Below, in pieces: positions 8,257-21,185 of a stretch of DNA of 64,000 nt. A program made the translations under genes and the position numbers. Each line of letters starts with the position of its first letter. Positions within the stretch are counted from its first letter, which is position 1. This stretch comes from Marinobacter pelagius (GTDB lineage Bacteria; Pseudomonadota; Gammaproteobacteria; Pseudomonadales; Oleiphilaceae), in contig NZ_FOUR01000009.1 of NCBI RefSeq assembly GCF_900114925.1, positions 62,001 to 126,000 on the forward strand, read 5' to 3'. The notes under the pieces are model-generated. The model made no database searches, was not told the DNA's origin, and saw nothing but the letters and a program-made list of their open reading frames with translations.

Positions 8257-9789
8257 TTATTGGTCCGTGGATTTCACCCGAACTTCGTACATATCTTCCC
8301 GGCGGTCCTTCAGATTGTTTACCGACCCTTCGTTACGAACCAGTGTCAGTTTTTCCAGATCCATGTCCGAGAACATGATCATCTCGGTGTTGGGGGTGGT
8401 TTCGGCCATGACCGCATCGTGCGGGAAGGCAAAATCCGACGGCGAGAACACCGAAGACTGGGCGTACTGGACGTCCAGGTTCTCCACCTTGGGCAGGTTG
8501 CCGACACTGCCGGTAATTACGACGTAACATTCGTTTTCGATCGCCCGGGCCTGGGCACAATGACGTACCCGGAGATAACCGTTCTTGGTATCGGTCCAGA
8601 ACGGTACAAAGATGATATCCACATCCTGGCTGGCTGCGATCCTTCCAAGCTCCGGGAACTCGATGTCGTAACAGATCAGGATAGCAACCCGTCCGGCATC
8701 GGTTTCGAACACCTCGAAGGTGTCGCCGCCCTCGATGACCCAGTCGCGACGCTCATGGGGCGTGATGTGGATCTTGCGCTGCTCGTCCACCCGGCCGTCC
8801 CGGTGGCACAGGTAGGAGACGTTGAAGAGGCGATCGTTCTCCAGCAGGGGCATGGAACCGGTGATGATGTTGATGTTGTAGCTGACCGCCATTTCCGACA
8901 TCTCATCCCGGAACTGTTCGGTGAAACCGGCCAGGAAACGGATCGCACGGGTCTGATCCATCTGGTCAGTCAGGCCCATCAGGGGCGCGTTGAAAAACTC
9001 CGGGAACAGGGCGAAGTCGCTCTTGTAGTCGGAGAGGGCGTCCACGAAGTACTCCACCTGCTTGAGCACCTCATCCACCGAGGTGAATTCCCGCATCTGC
9101 CATTGCACGGCACCAAGGCGAACCTGGGTTTTCCGGACGTCCAGCACCGGGGAGGGCGGTGTATAGAGAATATTCCGCCATTCCAGCAGGGTGGCATAGC
9201 CCATGGATTTCTCGTCTTCCGGCAGGTACTTGTGCATCAGCCGGGTGACCTGGAAATCGTTGGAGAGCTGGAAGCTCAGGATCGGATCGTAGATTTCCTT
9301 GCGGTCCACCCGCTGGATGTACTCGGCCGGGGAGTACTGGTCCTTGTACTTGTAGTAGCTGGGAATCCGACCGCCGGCCAGGATGGCTCGCAGGTTCATG
9401 GAACGGCACAGCTCCTTGCGCGCCTCGTACAGACGCCGGCCAAGACGGTAGCCCCGATATTCCGGGTGGATGAAGACATCCAGCCCATACAGGGAATCGC
9501 CGTTGGCGTTGTGCCAGATCTTCTCGTTACGCAGGATCAGGTCGTCGTAGGTATGCGGGTTACTGAAACGCTCGTACTTCACGGTTACCGTCAGCGCGAC
9601 GGCAACCAGTTGGCCGTTATCCTCAATACAGATCTGCCCGTCGGGAAACTGTTCGACCAATGCCTTGATTGTCTCTTTGGGCCAGGCCCCGCCAATGTCG
9701 TCATAGACCAGGTCCATCAGCTCCTGAAGCTGTTCGTAGTCGTCAAGCGTCAGGTTGCGGAGATTGAGATGCAGCTCATCATGGGGCAT
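8257..9789 (-). CDS. GNAT acetyltransferase-nitrilase superfamily fusion protein
   Basis: 510-residue fusion. Residues about 5-200 are a GNAT N-acetyltransferase (acetyl-CoA loop region EYRGYRLGRRLYEARKEL). Residues about 225-500 are a carbon-nitrogen hydrolase with the Glu (FPEFFNAP), Lys (RKIHITP) and Cys (ILICYDIEFPEL) triad. The fusion is known in many proteobacteria, but I know of no established substrate; an amide hydrolysed or rearranged after acetylation is a guess. Start ATG 9789 has GGGAG 9 bases upstream. It stands alone, with about 165 bases to the next leftward gene. Confidence 0.9.
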   Translation of the reverse strand: MPHDELHLNLRNLTLDDYEQLQELMDLVYDDIGGAWPKETIKALVEQFPDGQICIEDNGQLVAVALTVTVKYERFSNPHTYDDLILRNEKIWHNANGDSLYGLDVFIHPEYRGYRLGRRLYEARKELCRSMNLRAILAGGRIPSYYKYKDQYSPAEYIQRVDRKEIYDPILSFQLSNDFQVTRLMHKYLPEDEKSMGYATLLEWRNILYTPPSPVLDVRKTQVRLGAVQWQMREFTSVDEVLKQVEYFVDALSDYKSDFALFPEFFNAPLMGLTDQMDQTRAIRFLAGFTEQFRDEMSEMAVSYNINIITGSMPLLENDRLFNVSYLCHRDGRVDEQRKIHITPHERRDWVIEGGDTFEVFETDAGRVAILICYDIEFPELGRIAASQDVDIIFVPFWTDTKNGYLRVRHCAQARAIENECYVVITGSVGNLPKVENLDVQYAQSSVFSPSDFAFPHDAVMAETTPNTEMIMFSDMDLEKLTLVRNEGSVNNLKDRREDMYEVRVKSTDQ

Positions 9790-9975
9790 TCAGAGAGGCT
9801 CCCGTCGTCAGAAAAGAGTGAGTTTTGAGTCAGGCCAGTCGGCTTTTTCAGGAGTTTAACAGAAGGTGTGACAGACGTCGCAGATCGCCGCCCGGTTGTT
9901 GAAAAACTTTATCCGGGCTTGCGGTTCCGCCGGGTGATTGCAATGATCCGGTCAACCGAATCACAGGATACCCTT

Positions 9976-10532
9976 ATGGCATTGATAGATAACATCATCG
10001 GAGCCACCGGCCAGTGGGTGGCATCGACGGACCCAAAAGCCACGCTCGCGCACCCCCTTGAATGGCTCAAGAAAACCGGAGGCTACGCGGCGGTCAACCG
10101 GATCATCGGCTTGTCCATTCCCTTTGCGCCCCGCAATGGCTTTCGCGTGGAAGAGGTCCGGCCGGGTTATGTTCGCGCCAGGATCCGGCTCAAGGGTAAC
10201 AAGAACCACTTTGGCAGCCTTTATGCGGGCGCCTATTTCCTGGTGGCCGAGATTCCCGGTGGTGTTCTGACGCTATTCGATCTGGGCCCGTCCTACACGC
10301 CGATTCTTAAGGAAATGACCCTCCAGTTCCTGCAGCCGGCCAACTCGGATGTCACGGTGGAGTTTTCCCTGAGCCCGGAACAGGTAGCGGCCATCCGTGC
10401 CGATGCCGACGCCACCGGCCGGGCGAAGTTTACCCTGGAAGGCATGCTTACCGATCAGGAAGGCAATCACGTGGCGACGTCGATCGCCCATTATCGGGTC
10501 CGTAAAAAGGGCTTCCAGGCCGAAGGCAAGGC

Positions 10533-10536
<4 letters not shown>
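9976..10536 (+). CDS. Hotdog-fold protein, DUF4442/YiiD_C-like
   Basis: 186 residues with a hotdog thioesterase-type fold: an [19 protein letters not shown] core helix followed by antiparallel strands and a [13 protein letters not shown] strand pair. Related proteins act as, or resemble, acyl-CoA thioesterases, but there is no proof for this one. I chose ATG 9976 because AGGATA lies 5 bases upstream; the frame is open back to a GTG at 9868, giving an N-terminus with no family similarity. It overlaps the convergent recQ gene by 4 bases. Confidence 0.78.
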
Positions 10537-12401
<1,865 letters not shown>

Positions 12402-12619
12402 AGCAAAGCCGTGTGTGTCGTCCGTGATGGGAAATAAAGATGACAGGGAGATGGCGCCATGTCCGTGGCGCGGATGGGATGATACCAGAATAATCCGGCA
12501 GGTTGGTCAAGGCGGCTTTCGGGTGAGGCAAAGCTGCCTCAGAAACGCTACAATACCGCCGTTTTTGAACCAGACATTTCCCGGCGTAATCCGTTAGATA
12601 CGATAACAACAGGGTTTCA

Positions 12620-13798
12620 ATGCAAGAATTTGATGCCATCCGTCCGTATTCGGACGAAGAAACCGGTCCGGCCATCCAGCGCCTGGTCAATGACCGGGAG
12701 TTTCTCGACATGGTCGGGCGTTTCAAGTCGCCCACTCTGGAGCGCTGGGCGCCTGCGGTACTGCGGTTTTTCCTCCGCCGCTGGCTGATCAGCAATTTCG
12801 GCCATTTCACCCGCGTGGATGACTTGCAGGCCAGACTGTCGTCTTATGTGGGTGAGCTGGTTGAGGGCACCACTACCCGGGTCACCACCAGTGGCCTGGA
12901 GAACCTGGACAAGCACAGCGCCCATCTGTTCATTTCCAACCACCGGGACATCGTGTTCGATCCCATGGTGGTCAACTACCTGTTGTTCCAGAACGGTTTC
13001 TACACCACGCGCATCGCGATTGGTGACAACCTGCTCCAGAACCGGGTATTTGCCGAAATGATGCGGCTCAACAAGAGCTTCGTGGTGCGCCGGAACATGA
13101 CCAGCCCGCGGGAAATGCGGGACGCGTACATGACGCTATCCGCGTTCATCAATCACAGCATCGACACCAACCACAGCATCTGGATCGCCCAGCGGGAAGG
13201 TCGCGCCAAGGACGGTCTGGACTACACCGATCCGGCCATCATCAAGATGTTCTACATGAGCCGCAAGAAGAGCGGGCTGAGCTTCGGTGAGGCGATGAAC
13301 CGCCTGCATATCGTGCCGGTATCGATTTCCTACGAGTACGACCCCTGTGATGTGGACAAGGCCAAAGAGCTGGAAACCCGGGCGCGGACCGGCAGCTACA
13401 CCAAGACCGAGGGAGAGGACAGCGAGCAGATCGTGAAGGGCCTGACCGGGTTCAAGGGCCATGTGCATGTGCACTTTGGCGCGCCGATCGCGGATGCTCC
13501 GGAAAACCCCAAGGAACTGGCGAGCCGGATCGATCATGAGATGCACGCCAATTACCACCTGCATGCCTCGAACCTGGTAGCCTACCAGCAACGGGGACTC
13601 CATCCGGACGCCCACGCTACGCCGGAAACGGTGACCGAGTCGGTCGTGACTGCGGAAACCTGGTCACCGGCAGATATGGCAGCCGCAGAGGCAGAGATGG
13701 AACGGCGGCTGGAGGCCTGTGAGCCCGCCATCCGGCCCTACCTGCTGGATATGTACGCCAACCCGGTGGTCACCGCACTCCAGGCCAATTCCCGCTAG
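12620..13798 (+). CDS. 1-acyl-sn-glycerol-3-phosphate acyltransferase-like protein
   Basis: 392-residue PlsC-family acyltransferase. The catalytic NHxxxxD motif appears as NHRDIVFD (about residue 112), followed by a phosphate-binding IAQREGRAKDG segment that matches motif III. It is longer than classical PlsC (about 240 residues) and has no obvious membrane helices, so it belongs to the larger cytosolic or peripheral subgroup. The acyl acceptor is unknown; phospholipid synthesis is the usual role. ATG 12620 is preceded by AACAGGG. It overlaps the convergent glgP by 4 bases. Confidence 0.85.
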   Translation: MQEFDAIRPYSDEETGPAIQRLVNDREFLDMVGRFKSPTLERWAPAVLRFFLRRWLISNFGHFTRVDDLQARLSSYVGELVEGTTTRVTTSGLENLDKHSAHLFISNHRDIVFDPMVVNYLLFQNGFYTTRIAIGDNLLQNRVFAEMMRLNKSFVVRRNMTSPREMRDAYMTLSAFINHSIDTNHSIWIAQREGRAKDGLDYTDPAIIKMFYMSRKKSGLSFGEAMNRLHIVPVSISYEYDPCDVDKAKELETRARTGSYTKTEGEDSEQIVKGLTGFKGHVHVHFGAPIADAPENPKELASRIDHEMHANYHLHASNLVAYQQRGLHPDAHATPETVTESVVTAETWSPADMAAAEAEMERRLEACEPAIRPYLLDMYANPVVTALQANSR

Positions 13799-16347
13799 AC
13801 CCAGAGCATTGAGCCCATCTCCAGCAGGTGGGTCAGGGCCGGGTGATAGGGATACATGCGCAGCCGGAGCGTCTGCAGGCCGGGATAGGGCGGTGGAACC
13901 CGTGTTGCAAACACGGTTTTACCGTCCTGCACGCTTTCCATGGTAAGCAGGAAGCGATCGGTACCGGGCGCATCGTGGCTGCCGGTGCATTCCGGCGTAA
14001 CCAGGCATTCCACCCGGACATCCTCGGCGGTCAGGCCATTGAGCACCGCCTCGACCCGTAATTCGACCGTCTCATCATAGGCACACCGGCACTCCACGCA
14101 GCCAACGACAGAAATTGACACGCCCGGCCAGGCCTCGCGCACCCTCGCTTTCCACTCTGCCAGTTCACGGGCCGTGCTGGCGCCATCCGCCAGTAACCTG
14201 CGGCCCTGGGCGGAGGCCGGTTCGTAGTAGTTTTCCACATAGTCCATCACCATGCGCTGGCTGTTGAACCTGGGGGTTATGGTCTTCATGGAGGCTTTGG
14301 AGCGGGCTACCCAGCCCTTGGAATAGCCCTGGGAGGCGCGGTCGTAATACAGCGGGATGATCTCGAACTCCAGCAGGTCCAGAAGGTCCCGGGCTTCCTC
14401 CTCATTACGGAATTCCGGATCCAGACCAGTATCCCTGGGTGTGATGGCCCAGCCGTTGGTACCGTCATAACCTTCACCCCACCAGCCATCGAGAACGCTG
14501 AGATTCAGGGCGCCGTTGAGGGCCGCCTTCTCGCCGGAGGTTCCACTGGCTTCCTTCGGGTACTCCGGGTTGTTGAGCCAGACATCGACACCGGCGAGCA
14601 GGTAGCGGGCCATGGCCTGGTCATAATCCTCCAGCAGGATGATATGGCCCATCAGGGCGGGACGCATGGAGAGGTCGTGTATGACCTTGATCAGCTGCTG
14701 CCCGGGATTGTCTTTCGGGTGTGCCTTGCCGGCGAAAATCAGCACCACCGGATGATCCGGATCGGTCAGCAGGCGTTCGAGCCGTTCCAGGTCTGAAAAG
14801 ATCAGGGTGGCGCGCTTGTAGGTGGCGAACCGCCTTGCAAAGCCGATCACCAGGGTGTCTTTTTCCGGTGAAACCAGCTGCCGCGTCATCCGTTCGGTTA
14901 CCGAGTGGCCAGTGCCGTTGCGTTCGTGTTGCCGCGCCAGCTGCTCCACCACGAATTCGCCCATTTGCTGCTTCAGGGCCTTGTGCACACTCCAGTAGTG
15001 ATAATCGGGAATGTGATCGACAAAATTCCAGAATTCAGGATTACGCAACTCGCTTTTCCAGGTGGGTGCCTGGATGTCGAACAGGCTTGCCCATTCCGGC
15101 GCCAGGAACGTGGGCACGTGGACGCCGTTGGTGATGTGACCGATCGGATTCTCGTTCGGTGGTACCTGAGGCCAGACATACCCCTCCATTTGCGATGCCA
15201 CGCCACCGTGGATTCGGCTGACACCGTTGTGGAAACGGGAGCCCCGCAGCCCCAGGCTGGTCATGTTGAAGTTGTGGCCGCCATCCCGGGAACCGAGGGC
15301 AAAGACCTTGTTCATGTCCAGACCGGACTCTTCCAGGTAGGTGCCGAGGGCATGCTGGACCAGTTCCCGTGAAAAGATGTCGTGGCCGGCCGGTACCGGT
15401 GTGTGGGTGGTGAACAGGGTTGAGGCGGCAACGGCTTCCAGAGCCGCCGCGAATTCGATGCCTTGCTGCAGCAACTGCCGACACCGCTCGAGGATCTGGA
15501 AGGCGGCATGGCCTTCATTGATGTGCCAGGCGGAAGGTTGCAGACCCAGCGCCTCAAGCACCCGGGTACCGCCGATGCCCAAAAGCATTTCCTGGCTGAT
15601 CCGGGTGGATTCGTCGCCGCCATAGAGCTGGAGTGTCAGGTTCTGGTCTTCGTCATTGTTTTCCGGGGTGTGACTGTCGAGCAGGTAGAGGCGGATGTGG
15701 CCGACCCGGGCCTCCCAGACCCGCGCGGTAACGGTCCGACCGGGGAAGGGCACGCTGACCTTCAGCAGTTCGCCATTCACCTCAACGGGCGAGATCGGCA
15801 GTTCGTCACTGGAATGGGATTTGTAGCGGGCGATCTGATGCCCCTGGGCGTCTATGGTCTGGATAAAGTAGCCTTGCTGGTACAACAGGCCTACGGCCAC
15901 GAAGGGCAGGCCCAGGTCGCTGGCCGCCTTGCAGTGATCCCCCGCGAGAATCCCGAGACCGCCGGAGTAGATCGGGAAGCTCTCGTGGAAACCGAACTCG
16001 GCACAGAAATAGGCCACCAGGTCCCGCGTGGGATCCAGTATTTCGGTCACTTCAGGCCCTGGTTCAGACTCCACGTAGACATCGTAACTACTCAGAACCT
16101 GGCGGTATTCTGCAAGGAACGCCCGATCCTGTGCGGCATCATCCAGTCGCTCCTGCGCTACCCGGCGAAGGAACAGCTTCGGATTGTGCTCGACGCGCTG
16201 CCACAGTACCGGGTCAATTCGGGCGAACAGGTTCCTGACGCCGTGATCCCAGCTGTAGAACAGATCGTTGGCCAGCTCTTCCAGTCGTTCAAGACCTTCC
16301 GGAATCCTGGGGCGTGCTTCAAGCCGGAACTCAGTGGCCTTGCTCAT
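13795..16347 (-). CDS. glgP: Alpha-glucan phosphorylase (DUF3417-type), copy 1
   Basis: 850-residue phosphorylase that releases glucose-1-phosphate from glycogen or maltodextrin. An N-terminal DUF3417 region (about 10-100) precedes the PLP-dependent catalytic domain. Family landmarks are YSGGLGILAGDHCKAASDLG, HINEGHAAF and FTTHTPVPAGHD; the PLP lysine lies in EASGTSGEKAALNG. The residue before that lysine is Glu where the second copy in this window has Met. AGGAGG precedes ATG 16347. It is the last gene of the leftward glgB-glgA-glgP group, 36 bases after glgA. Confidence 0.94.
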   Translation of the reverse strand: MSKATEFRLEARPRIPEGLERLEELANDLFYSWDHGVRNLFARIDPVLWQRVEHNPKLFLRRVAQERLDDAAQDRAFLAEYRQVLSSYDVYVESEPGPEVTEILDPTRDLVAYFCAEFGFHESFPIYSGGLGILAGDHCKAASDLGLPFVAVGLLYQQGYFIQTIDAQGHQIARYKSHSSDELPISPVEVNGELLKVSVPFPGRTVTARVWEARVGHIRLYLLDSHTPENNDEDQNLTLQLYGGDESTRISQEMLLGIGGTRVLEALGLQPSAWHINEGHAAFQILERCRQLLQQGIEFAAALEAVAASTLFTTHTPVPAGHDIFSRELVQHALGTYLEESGLDMNKVFALGSRDGGHNFNMTSLGLRGSRFHNGVSRIHGGVASQMEGYVWPQVPPNENPIGHITNGVHVPTFLAPEWASLFDIQAPTWKSELRNPEFWNFVDHIPDYHYWSVHKALKQQMGEFVVEQLARQHERNGTGHSVTERMTRQLVSPEKDTLVIGFARRFATYKRATLIFSDLERLERLLTDPDHPVVLIFAGKAHPKDNPGQQLIKVIHDLSMRPALMGHIILLEDYDQAMARYLLAGVDVWLNNPEYPKEASGTSGEKAALNGALNLSVLDGWWGEGYDGTNGWAITPRDTGLDPEFRNEEEARDLLDLLEFEIIPLYYDRASQGYSKGWVARSKASMKTITPRFNSQRMVMDYVENYYEPASAQGRRLLADGASTARELAEWKARVREAWPGVSISVVGCVECRCAYDETVELRVEAVLNGLTAEDVRVECLVTPECTGSHDAPGTDRFLLTMESVQDGKTVFATRVPPPYPGLQTLRLRMYPYHPALTHLLEMGSMLWV

Positions 16348-16383
16348 GGTCGTCCTCCTGTAAAGGAACCTGCTGACGTGGCG

Positions 16384-17841
16384 TCAGTTTCGTTTGCATT
16401 GTTCGGTCAGAATCGACTGGTACAGGGCCAGATATTCACGGGCCCGGTACTTCCAGGAATAATCACCCGCCATGCCGTTGCGCTGCAGGTGTCGCCATTG
16501 TTTGCGGTTACTGTAGTACTCCAGAGCCCGGTCGATCGCATGCAGGAAGGCATCCTCGTTGGGGCGCTCGAAGCAGAAGCCGGTTGCGCGGGTGCCAGCT
16601 GCCTGGCCTGGATCCACCACGGTATCTTTTAGTCCGCCTACAGCATGGACAACCGGAATCGTGCCGTAGCGCAGACTGAACATCTGGTTGAGGCCACAGG
16701 GTTCGAAACGGGAGGGCATCAGGAACATGTCGGCTCCGGCGGTGATCCTGTGTGCCAGCGGCTCGTCATAACCCACGGTCAGGGACACCTGCTCCGGATG
16801 CTCCCGCGCCAGGGTCCGCAGGGGATCGGTATATCGCGCCTCGCCTGAGCCAAGAATGGCAAACTGGCAGCCCTTTTCAAGCAGCGGCGGAATGACAGCC
16901 AGCAGCCAATCGATGCCTTTCTGCTCCACCAGCCGTCCGATGGACCCGAACAGGGGCGCACCGTTCACTTCGAGCCCGAGCTGTTGCTGAAGGCGGGCCT
17001 TGCACTGGCTCTTGTTGCTGAGGCTGTCCGGCCCGTAATGAAAGTCGAGATACCGATCATCCGAGGGATTCCAGATCCGGGTATCGATGCCGTTGAGGAT
17101 TCCGGAGAGGCGATCAGAGCGGTATCTCAGCAGGCCATCCAGACCATACCCGAACTCCGGGGTCTGGATCTCACGGGCATAGGTGGGACTGACCGTGGTG
17201 ATCCTGTCGGCGTAAACCAGCCCGCCCTTGATAAACGACAGCTGGTCGTGGAATTCCAGCCGCTCAAAGCGCCAGAGTGAGTCCGGCAGACCCATCGCCC
17301 GGAAGGTCTCCTGGGAAAACAGACCCTGGTACGCCAGGTTATGGATGGTGAATACGGTGCCGGGCCGGTTGGGAAGATGATCCAGGAAAACCGGCACCAG
17401 GGCGGACTGCCAGTCGTTGCAGTGCACGATGTCCGGCGCCCAGCCAAGTCCCAGCTGGCCGCTGGCCATCATGGCCGCGACCCGGCAGAACAGCTGGTAG
17501 CGATGGGCGTTGTCCCACCAGTCCTGGCCTTCCTCGTTCTGATAGGGATTGCCCGGCCGGTCAAAAAGCGCGGGGCAGTCCACCAGCCAGAGGCTTACGG
17601 CGGTGCCGGGCAGCCGGGTGCGCCAGAGCGTTACATGGTACTGACCAATACTGAGTCGTGCCTTGCGCCGGCTGCCGGCGGTGCGTGCGGCCTCAAGAGC
17701 AGCCGGGTACCCGGGCAGAATTATCTGGATATCACAGTCCTGACGGCTCAGAGCCTCAGGCAGGCTGGCCGAGACATCCGCAAGGCCACCGGTCTTGATA
17801 ACCGGATAGACTTCACTGGTAACGAAAAGAACCCGTTTCAT
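16384..17841 (-). CDS. glgA: Glycogen synthase (ADP-glucose type)
   Basis: 485-residue GT5 glycosyltransferase that extends alpha-1,4-glucan from ADP-glucose. The ADP-glucose loop appears as [13 protein letters not shown] (about residue 16), with the catalytic His in [11 protein letters not shown] and the nucleotide-phosphate region [13 protein letters not shown] near the C-terminus. Length and motif order are normal for bacterial GlgA. ATG 17841 overlaps the glgB stop in an ATGA, so the two are translationally coupled. It uses the product of GlgC, encoded on the other side of the glgB promoter. Confidence 0.97.
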   Translation of the reverse strand: MKRVLFVTSEVYPVIKTGGLADVSASLPEALSRQDCDIQIILPGYPAALEAARTAGSRRKARLSIGQYHVTLWRTRLPGTAVSLWLVDCPALFDRPGNPYQNEEGQDWWDNAHRYQLFCRVAAMMASGQLGLGWAPDIVHCNDWQSALVPVFLDHLPNRPGTVFTIHNLAYQGLFSQETFRAMGLPDSLWRFERLEFHDQLSFIKGGLVYADRITTVSPTYAREIQTPEFGYGLDGLLRYRSDRLSGILNGIDTRIWNPSDDRYLDFHYGPDSLSNKSQCKARLQQQLGLEVNGAPLFGSIGRLVEQKGIDWLLAVIPPLLEKGCQFAILGSGEARYTDPLRTLAREHPEQVSLTVGYDEPLAHRITAGADMFLMPSRFEPCGLNQMFSLRYGTIPVVHAVGGLKDTVVDPGQAAGTRATGFCFERPNEDAFLHAIDRALEYYSNRKQWRHLQRNGMAGDYSWKYRAREYLALYQSILTEQCKRN

Positions 17842-19724
17842 GATTCCGGCCTGAGAACGACGGCTGCCAGCGGCGGCAGCGTGACTTCGAGAGAACAGGG
17901 GCGATCCATCCAGGGCACCTCACGGGCTTCCAGGCCGTATGGATTGCCGACATTGCTCCCTCCGTAGTATTCCGAGTCGGAGTTCAGCACCTCTACCCAA
18001 CGCCCTCCGTACGGAACGCCGATTCGGTAGCCATAGCGGGGCACCGGGGTGAAGTTGATCACCACCACGGTGACCTCGTCCCCGGCACGGCGCAGGTAGC
18101 TGATGATCGACTGGGGTGAGTCGTGGCAGTCGATCCATTCGAAGCCATCGCCGTAGTAATCGCGGGCGTGCAGGGAAGCCTCCCGCCGATACAGGCCGTT
18201 GAGGTCCTGCACCAGTTTCTGCAGACCGCGGTGTTCCGGGTATTGCAGGAGGTACCAGTCCAGCTCGCGGGATTCGCTCCATTCCCGTCGCTGTCCGAAT
18301 TCCCCGCCCATGAACAGCAGCTTGGAGCCGGGGTAAGTGAACTGGAAGCTGAACAGCAGGCGGAGATTGGCGCGCTGCTGCCAGTCGTCACCGGGCATCT
18401 TGTTGAGCAGGCTGGCCTTGCCGTGGACCACCTCATCGTGGGAGAGCGGCAGCATGAAGTTTTCGGAGAACGCATACAGCAAGCCGAACGTGAGCTTGTC
18501 GTGGTGATACTGGCGGTAGATGGGATCCTGCTGCAGGTATTCCAGGGAATCGTGCATCCAGCCCATGTTCCACTTCAGATTGAATCCCAGTCCACCGATT
18601 TCCGGCGGGCGCGTTACCCGCGGCCAGGAGGTGGATTCCTCGGCGATCACCAGTGTGCAGGGGAACCGGCTCTGACAGGTCTGATTCAGGCTTTTCAGGA
18701 AGTCGATGGCCTCAAGATTCTCATGACCGCCATGAATGTTGGGCAACCACTCGCCGGGATTGCGGGAGTAGTTGAGGTAAAGCATGGAGGCGACTGCATC
18801 CACCCGCAGGCCGTCGATATGGAAAGTGTCCAGCCAGTACAGGGCACTGCCGATGAGGAAGTTGCTAACTTCGTGGCGACCGTAGTTGTAGATCAGGGTG
18901 CCCCAGTCCTTGTGTTGTCCCCGGCGCGGGTCCTCATGCTCGTACAGCGCGGTGCCATCGAATTTGGCCAGAGCATGTTCATCTTCGGGAAAGTGGCCGG
19001 GCACCCAGTCCAGGATCACGCCAATGTCATTGCGGTGGCACTGGTCGATCAGGTAACGCAGATCGTCGGGCGTGCCGAAACGGCTGGTGGGGGCAAAGTA
19101 GCCGGTGGTCTGGTAGCCCCAGGATTCGTCCAGCGGGTGTTCTGTAACCGGCAGCAATTCGATATGGGTGAAGCCCTGTTCCCGGACATAGGGAATCAGC
19201 TGGTCCGCCAGTTCCCGGTAAGTCAGCCATCGCCCTGATCCATGGTGTTGCCAGGAAGCGGCATGCACCTCGTACACGGAGACCGGCGATTTCTGCCAGG
19301 CCCACTTGCTGCGCCGGGACAGCCAGTCGCCATCCCCCCAACTGTAACTGCCGCGTTGCACCACCACGGCCGCAGTGGAGGGGCGAAGTTCGAAAAACTG
19401 GCCGTACGGATCGGTCTTGAAGACTTGCTTGCCGGACCGGGTAGTGATGGCGAACTTGTACTGGCTACCGGCGCCGGCACCCGGAATGAACACGGACCAG
19501 ACGCCGGAGGCCCCGTGAACGGTCATGGGGTGGTGCCCGGGAGTCCAGTCATTGAAGTCGCCAACAACGCTGACCGCAGTGGCATTGGGTGCCCAGACTG
19601 CGAACCGCACACCCTCGGTACCGTTCCGGGTTTGTATGTGGGCTCCCAGCACGTTGTAGATGTGCCAGTGGCGGCCTTCGCCAAAAAGGTATAAATCAAA
19701 TTCGCTCAGGGTCGGGCTTTCCAT
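17838..19724 (-). CDS. glgB: 1,4-alpha-glucan branching enzyme
   Basis: 628-residue GH13 enzyme that adds alpha-1,6 branches to glycogen. It has a single N-terminal CBM48 domain (about 20-120) and lacks the extra N1 module of E. coli GlgB, hence the shorter chain. Catalytic residues are visible: nucleophile Asp in [16 protein letters not shown], acid Glu in [10 protein letters not shown], and the [10 protein letters not shown] region. First gene of the leftward glycogen operon; the promoter lies in the 195-base gap shared with glgC. Confidence 0.97.
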   Translation of the reverse strand: MESPTLSEFDLYLFGEGRHWHIYNVLGAHIQTRNGTEGVRFAVWAPNATAVSVVGDFNDWTPGHHPMTVHGASGVWSVFIPGAGAGSQYKFAITTRSGKQVFKTDPYGQFFELRPSTAAVVVQRGSYSWGDGDWLSRRSKWAWQKSPVSVYEVHAASWQHHGSGRWLTYRELADQLIPYVREQGFTHIELLPVTEHPLDESWGYQTTGYFAPTSRFGTPDDLRYLIDQCHRNDIGVILDWVPGHFPEDEHALAKFDGTALYEHEDPRRGQHKDWGTLIYNYGRHEVSNFLIGSALYWLDTFHIDGLRVDAVASMLYLNYSRNPGEWLPNIHGGHENLEAIDFLKSLNQTCQSRFPCTLVIAEESTSWPRVTRPPEIGGLGFNLKWNMGWMHDSLEYLQQDPIYRQYHHDKLTFGLLYAFSENFMLPLSHDEVVHGKASLLNKMPGDDWQQRANLRLLFSFQFTYPGSKLLFMGGEFGQRREWSESRELDWYLLQYPEHRGLQKLVQDLNGLYRREASLHARDYYGDGFEWIDCHDSPQSIISYLRRAGDEVTVVVINFTPVPRYGYRIGVPYGGRWVEVLNSDSEYYGGSNVGNPYGLEAREVPWMDRPCSLEVTLPPLAAVVLRPES

Positions 19725-19919
19725 AGACCACGCATCTTCCTTACCGGGTTCCCGGGTATTGAACGCCCGTATGCGCGTTCAAAAAATGACCTGTAACAAT
19801 TCTACGTCATAATCCCGTGATATTGTTCTAATATTATTACGGCGGTAAGAAGACTGTCGATGTGCCGCAAAGGCTCACGGCAGTAAGCATCAAGCACGAT
19901 GGCTTGCAGGGAAGGATTC
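19725..19919. promoter_or_regulatory. Divergent promoter region between glgB and glgC
   Basis: 195-base gap that drives glgBAP leftward and glgC-GH57-malQ rightward. An AT-rich centre (about 19790-19850) contains several TATAAT-like hexamers, but no single promoter can be chosen by eye. Confidence 0.5.
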
Positions 19920-21185
19920 ATGCATACGGCTCAGCGTTTTGTCAGTCGCCTCACTCGCCAGACACTTGCTCTGGTACTCGCCGGGGGAAGGGGCTCCCGG
20001 CTTTACGATCTCACCAAATGGCGCGCCAAGCCCGCCGTTCCCTTCGGCGGAAAGTTCCGGATTATTGATTTTCCACTGTCCAACTGCATCAATTCGGGCA
20101 TAGGGCAGGTCGGCGTAATCACCCAGTATAAATCCCATTCACTGATCCGCCACATCCAGCGCGGCTGGAGTTTCCTGCGCGGAGAGCTTGATGAGTTTGT
20201 CGAACTGTTGCCGGCACAACAGCGGATCGAAACCTCCTGGTACGAGGGTACCGCTGATGCGGTGCTGCAGAACCTCGACATCATTCGCAGCCACCATCCG
20301 GAATATGTCCTGATCCTCGCAGGCGACCACATCTACAAGATGGATTACGGCACCATGCTGGCCGCTCACGTCGAAAGCGAGGCGGACATTACCGTGGGCT
20401 GTATCGAGGTGCCGATCGAGGATGCCTCGGCCTTCGGGGTCATGGATGTGGATGAGGAGATGAGGATCCGTGAGTTCGAAGAGAAACCCGAGAAGCCCCG
20501 GCCCATGCCCGGCAGGCCGGGGAAGGCGCTGGCATCCATGGGAATTTACGTGTTCAGCACGCGGATCCTGTTCGAGGAACTGATCCGGGACCATCAGTTA
20601 CAGGGCACGTCCTCCCATGATTTCGGGAAGGACATTATCCCGTCCGTGATTCGGCGGTTACGGGTCATGGCGTTTCCGTTCCGGGACCCGGTGCAGAACG
20701 GGCCGGCATACTGGCGTGACGTGGGCACCATTGATTCCCTGTGGCAGGCCAATCTGGAGCTGATCGGGGTGAGCCCGGAACTGAATCTGTACGATTCCAA
20801 CTGGCCGATCTGGACCTACCAGGAGCAGCTGCCTCCGGCCAAGTTCGTTTTTGATGACGAAAACCGCCGGGGTACCGCTGTGGATTCGATGGTTGCCGGC
20901 GGCTGCATCGTTTCCGGAGCCATGGTAAAGCATTCGCTCCTGTTCTCTCAGGTAAGGGTGCACTCGTTCAGCGAGGTATCCGATTCGGTCATCTATCCGG
21001 ATGTTGAAATCGGGCGGAACTGCAAGATCCAACGGGCCCTGATCGATCGAGGCTGCAAGATTCCGGAAGGCACCCATATCGGATTTGACGAGGAAGAAGA
21101 TCGCAAACGATTTCACGTTTCCCCGAAAGGCGTTGTTCTGGTGACACCCGAGATGCTCGGACAGGACTATCCCCATGGCCTCTGA
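19920..21185 (+). CDS. glgC: Glucose-1-phosphate adenylyltransferase
   Basis: 421-residue enzyme that makes ADP-glucose, the committed step of bacterial glycogen synthesis. The nucleotide-binding N-terminus ([30 protein letters not shown], split here only by my reading) and [15 protein letters not shown] in the C-terminal beta-helix are diagnostic. Start ATG 19920 follows GGAAGG; an ATG 21 bases earlier has no good ribosome site. The 3' end overlaps the GH57 gene by 11 bases. Divergent from glgB and probably regulated together with it. Confidence 0.97.
   Translation: MHTAQRFVSRLTRQTLALVLAGGRGSRLYDLTKWRAKPAVPFGGKFRIIDFPLSNCINSGIGQVGVITQYKSHSLIRHIQRGWSFLRGELDEFVELLPAQQRIETSWYEGTADAVLQNLDIIRSHHPEYVLILAGDHIYKMDYGTMLAAHVESEADITVGCIEVPIEDASAFGVMDVDEEMRIREFEEKPEKPRPMPGRPGKALASMGIYVFSTRILFEELIRDHQLQGTSSHDFGKDIIPSVIRRLRVMAFPFRDPVQNGPAYWRDVGTIDSLWQANLELIGVSPELNLYDSNWPIWTYQEQLPPAKFVFDDENRRGTAVDSMVAGGCIVSGAMVKHSLLFSQVRVHSFSEVSDSVIYPDVEIGRNCKIQRALIDRGCKIPEGTHIGFDEEEDRKRFHVSPKGVVLVTPEMLGQDYPHGL

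Noticed and set aside
8239..9828. Long plus-strand open frame (529 codons) opposite the GNAT-nitrilase gene
   Set aside because: It is the mirror of the real minus-strand gene, which has complete catalytic motifs in both domains; the plus-strand product shows no family pattern.
9868..9975. GTG-started longer form of the hotdog protein
   Set aside because: No ribosome site and no family match in the extra 36 residues; ATG 9976 has AGGATA upstream.
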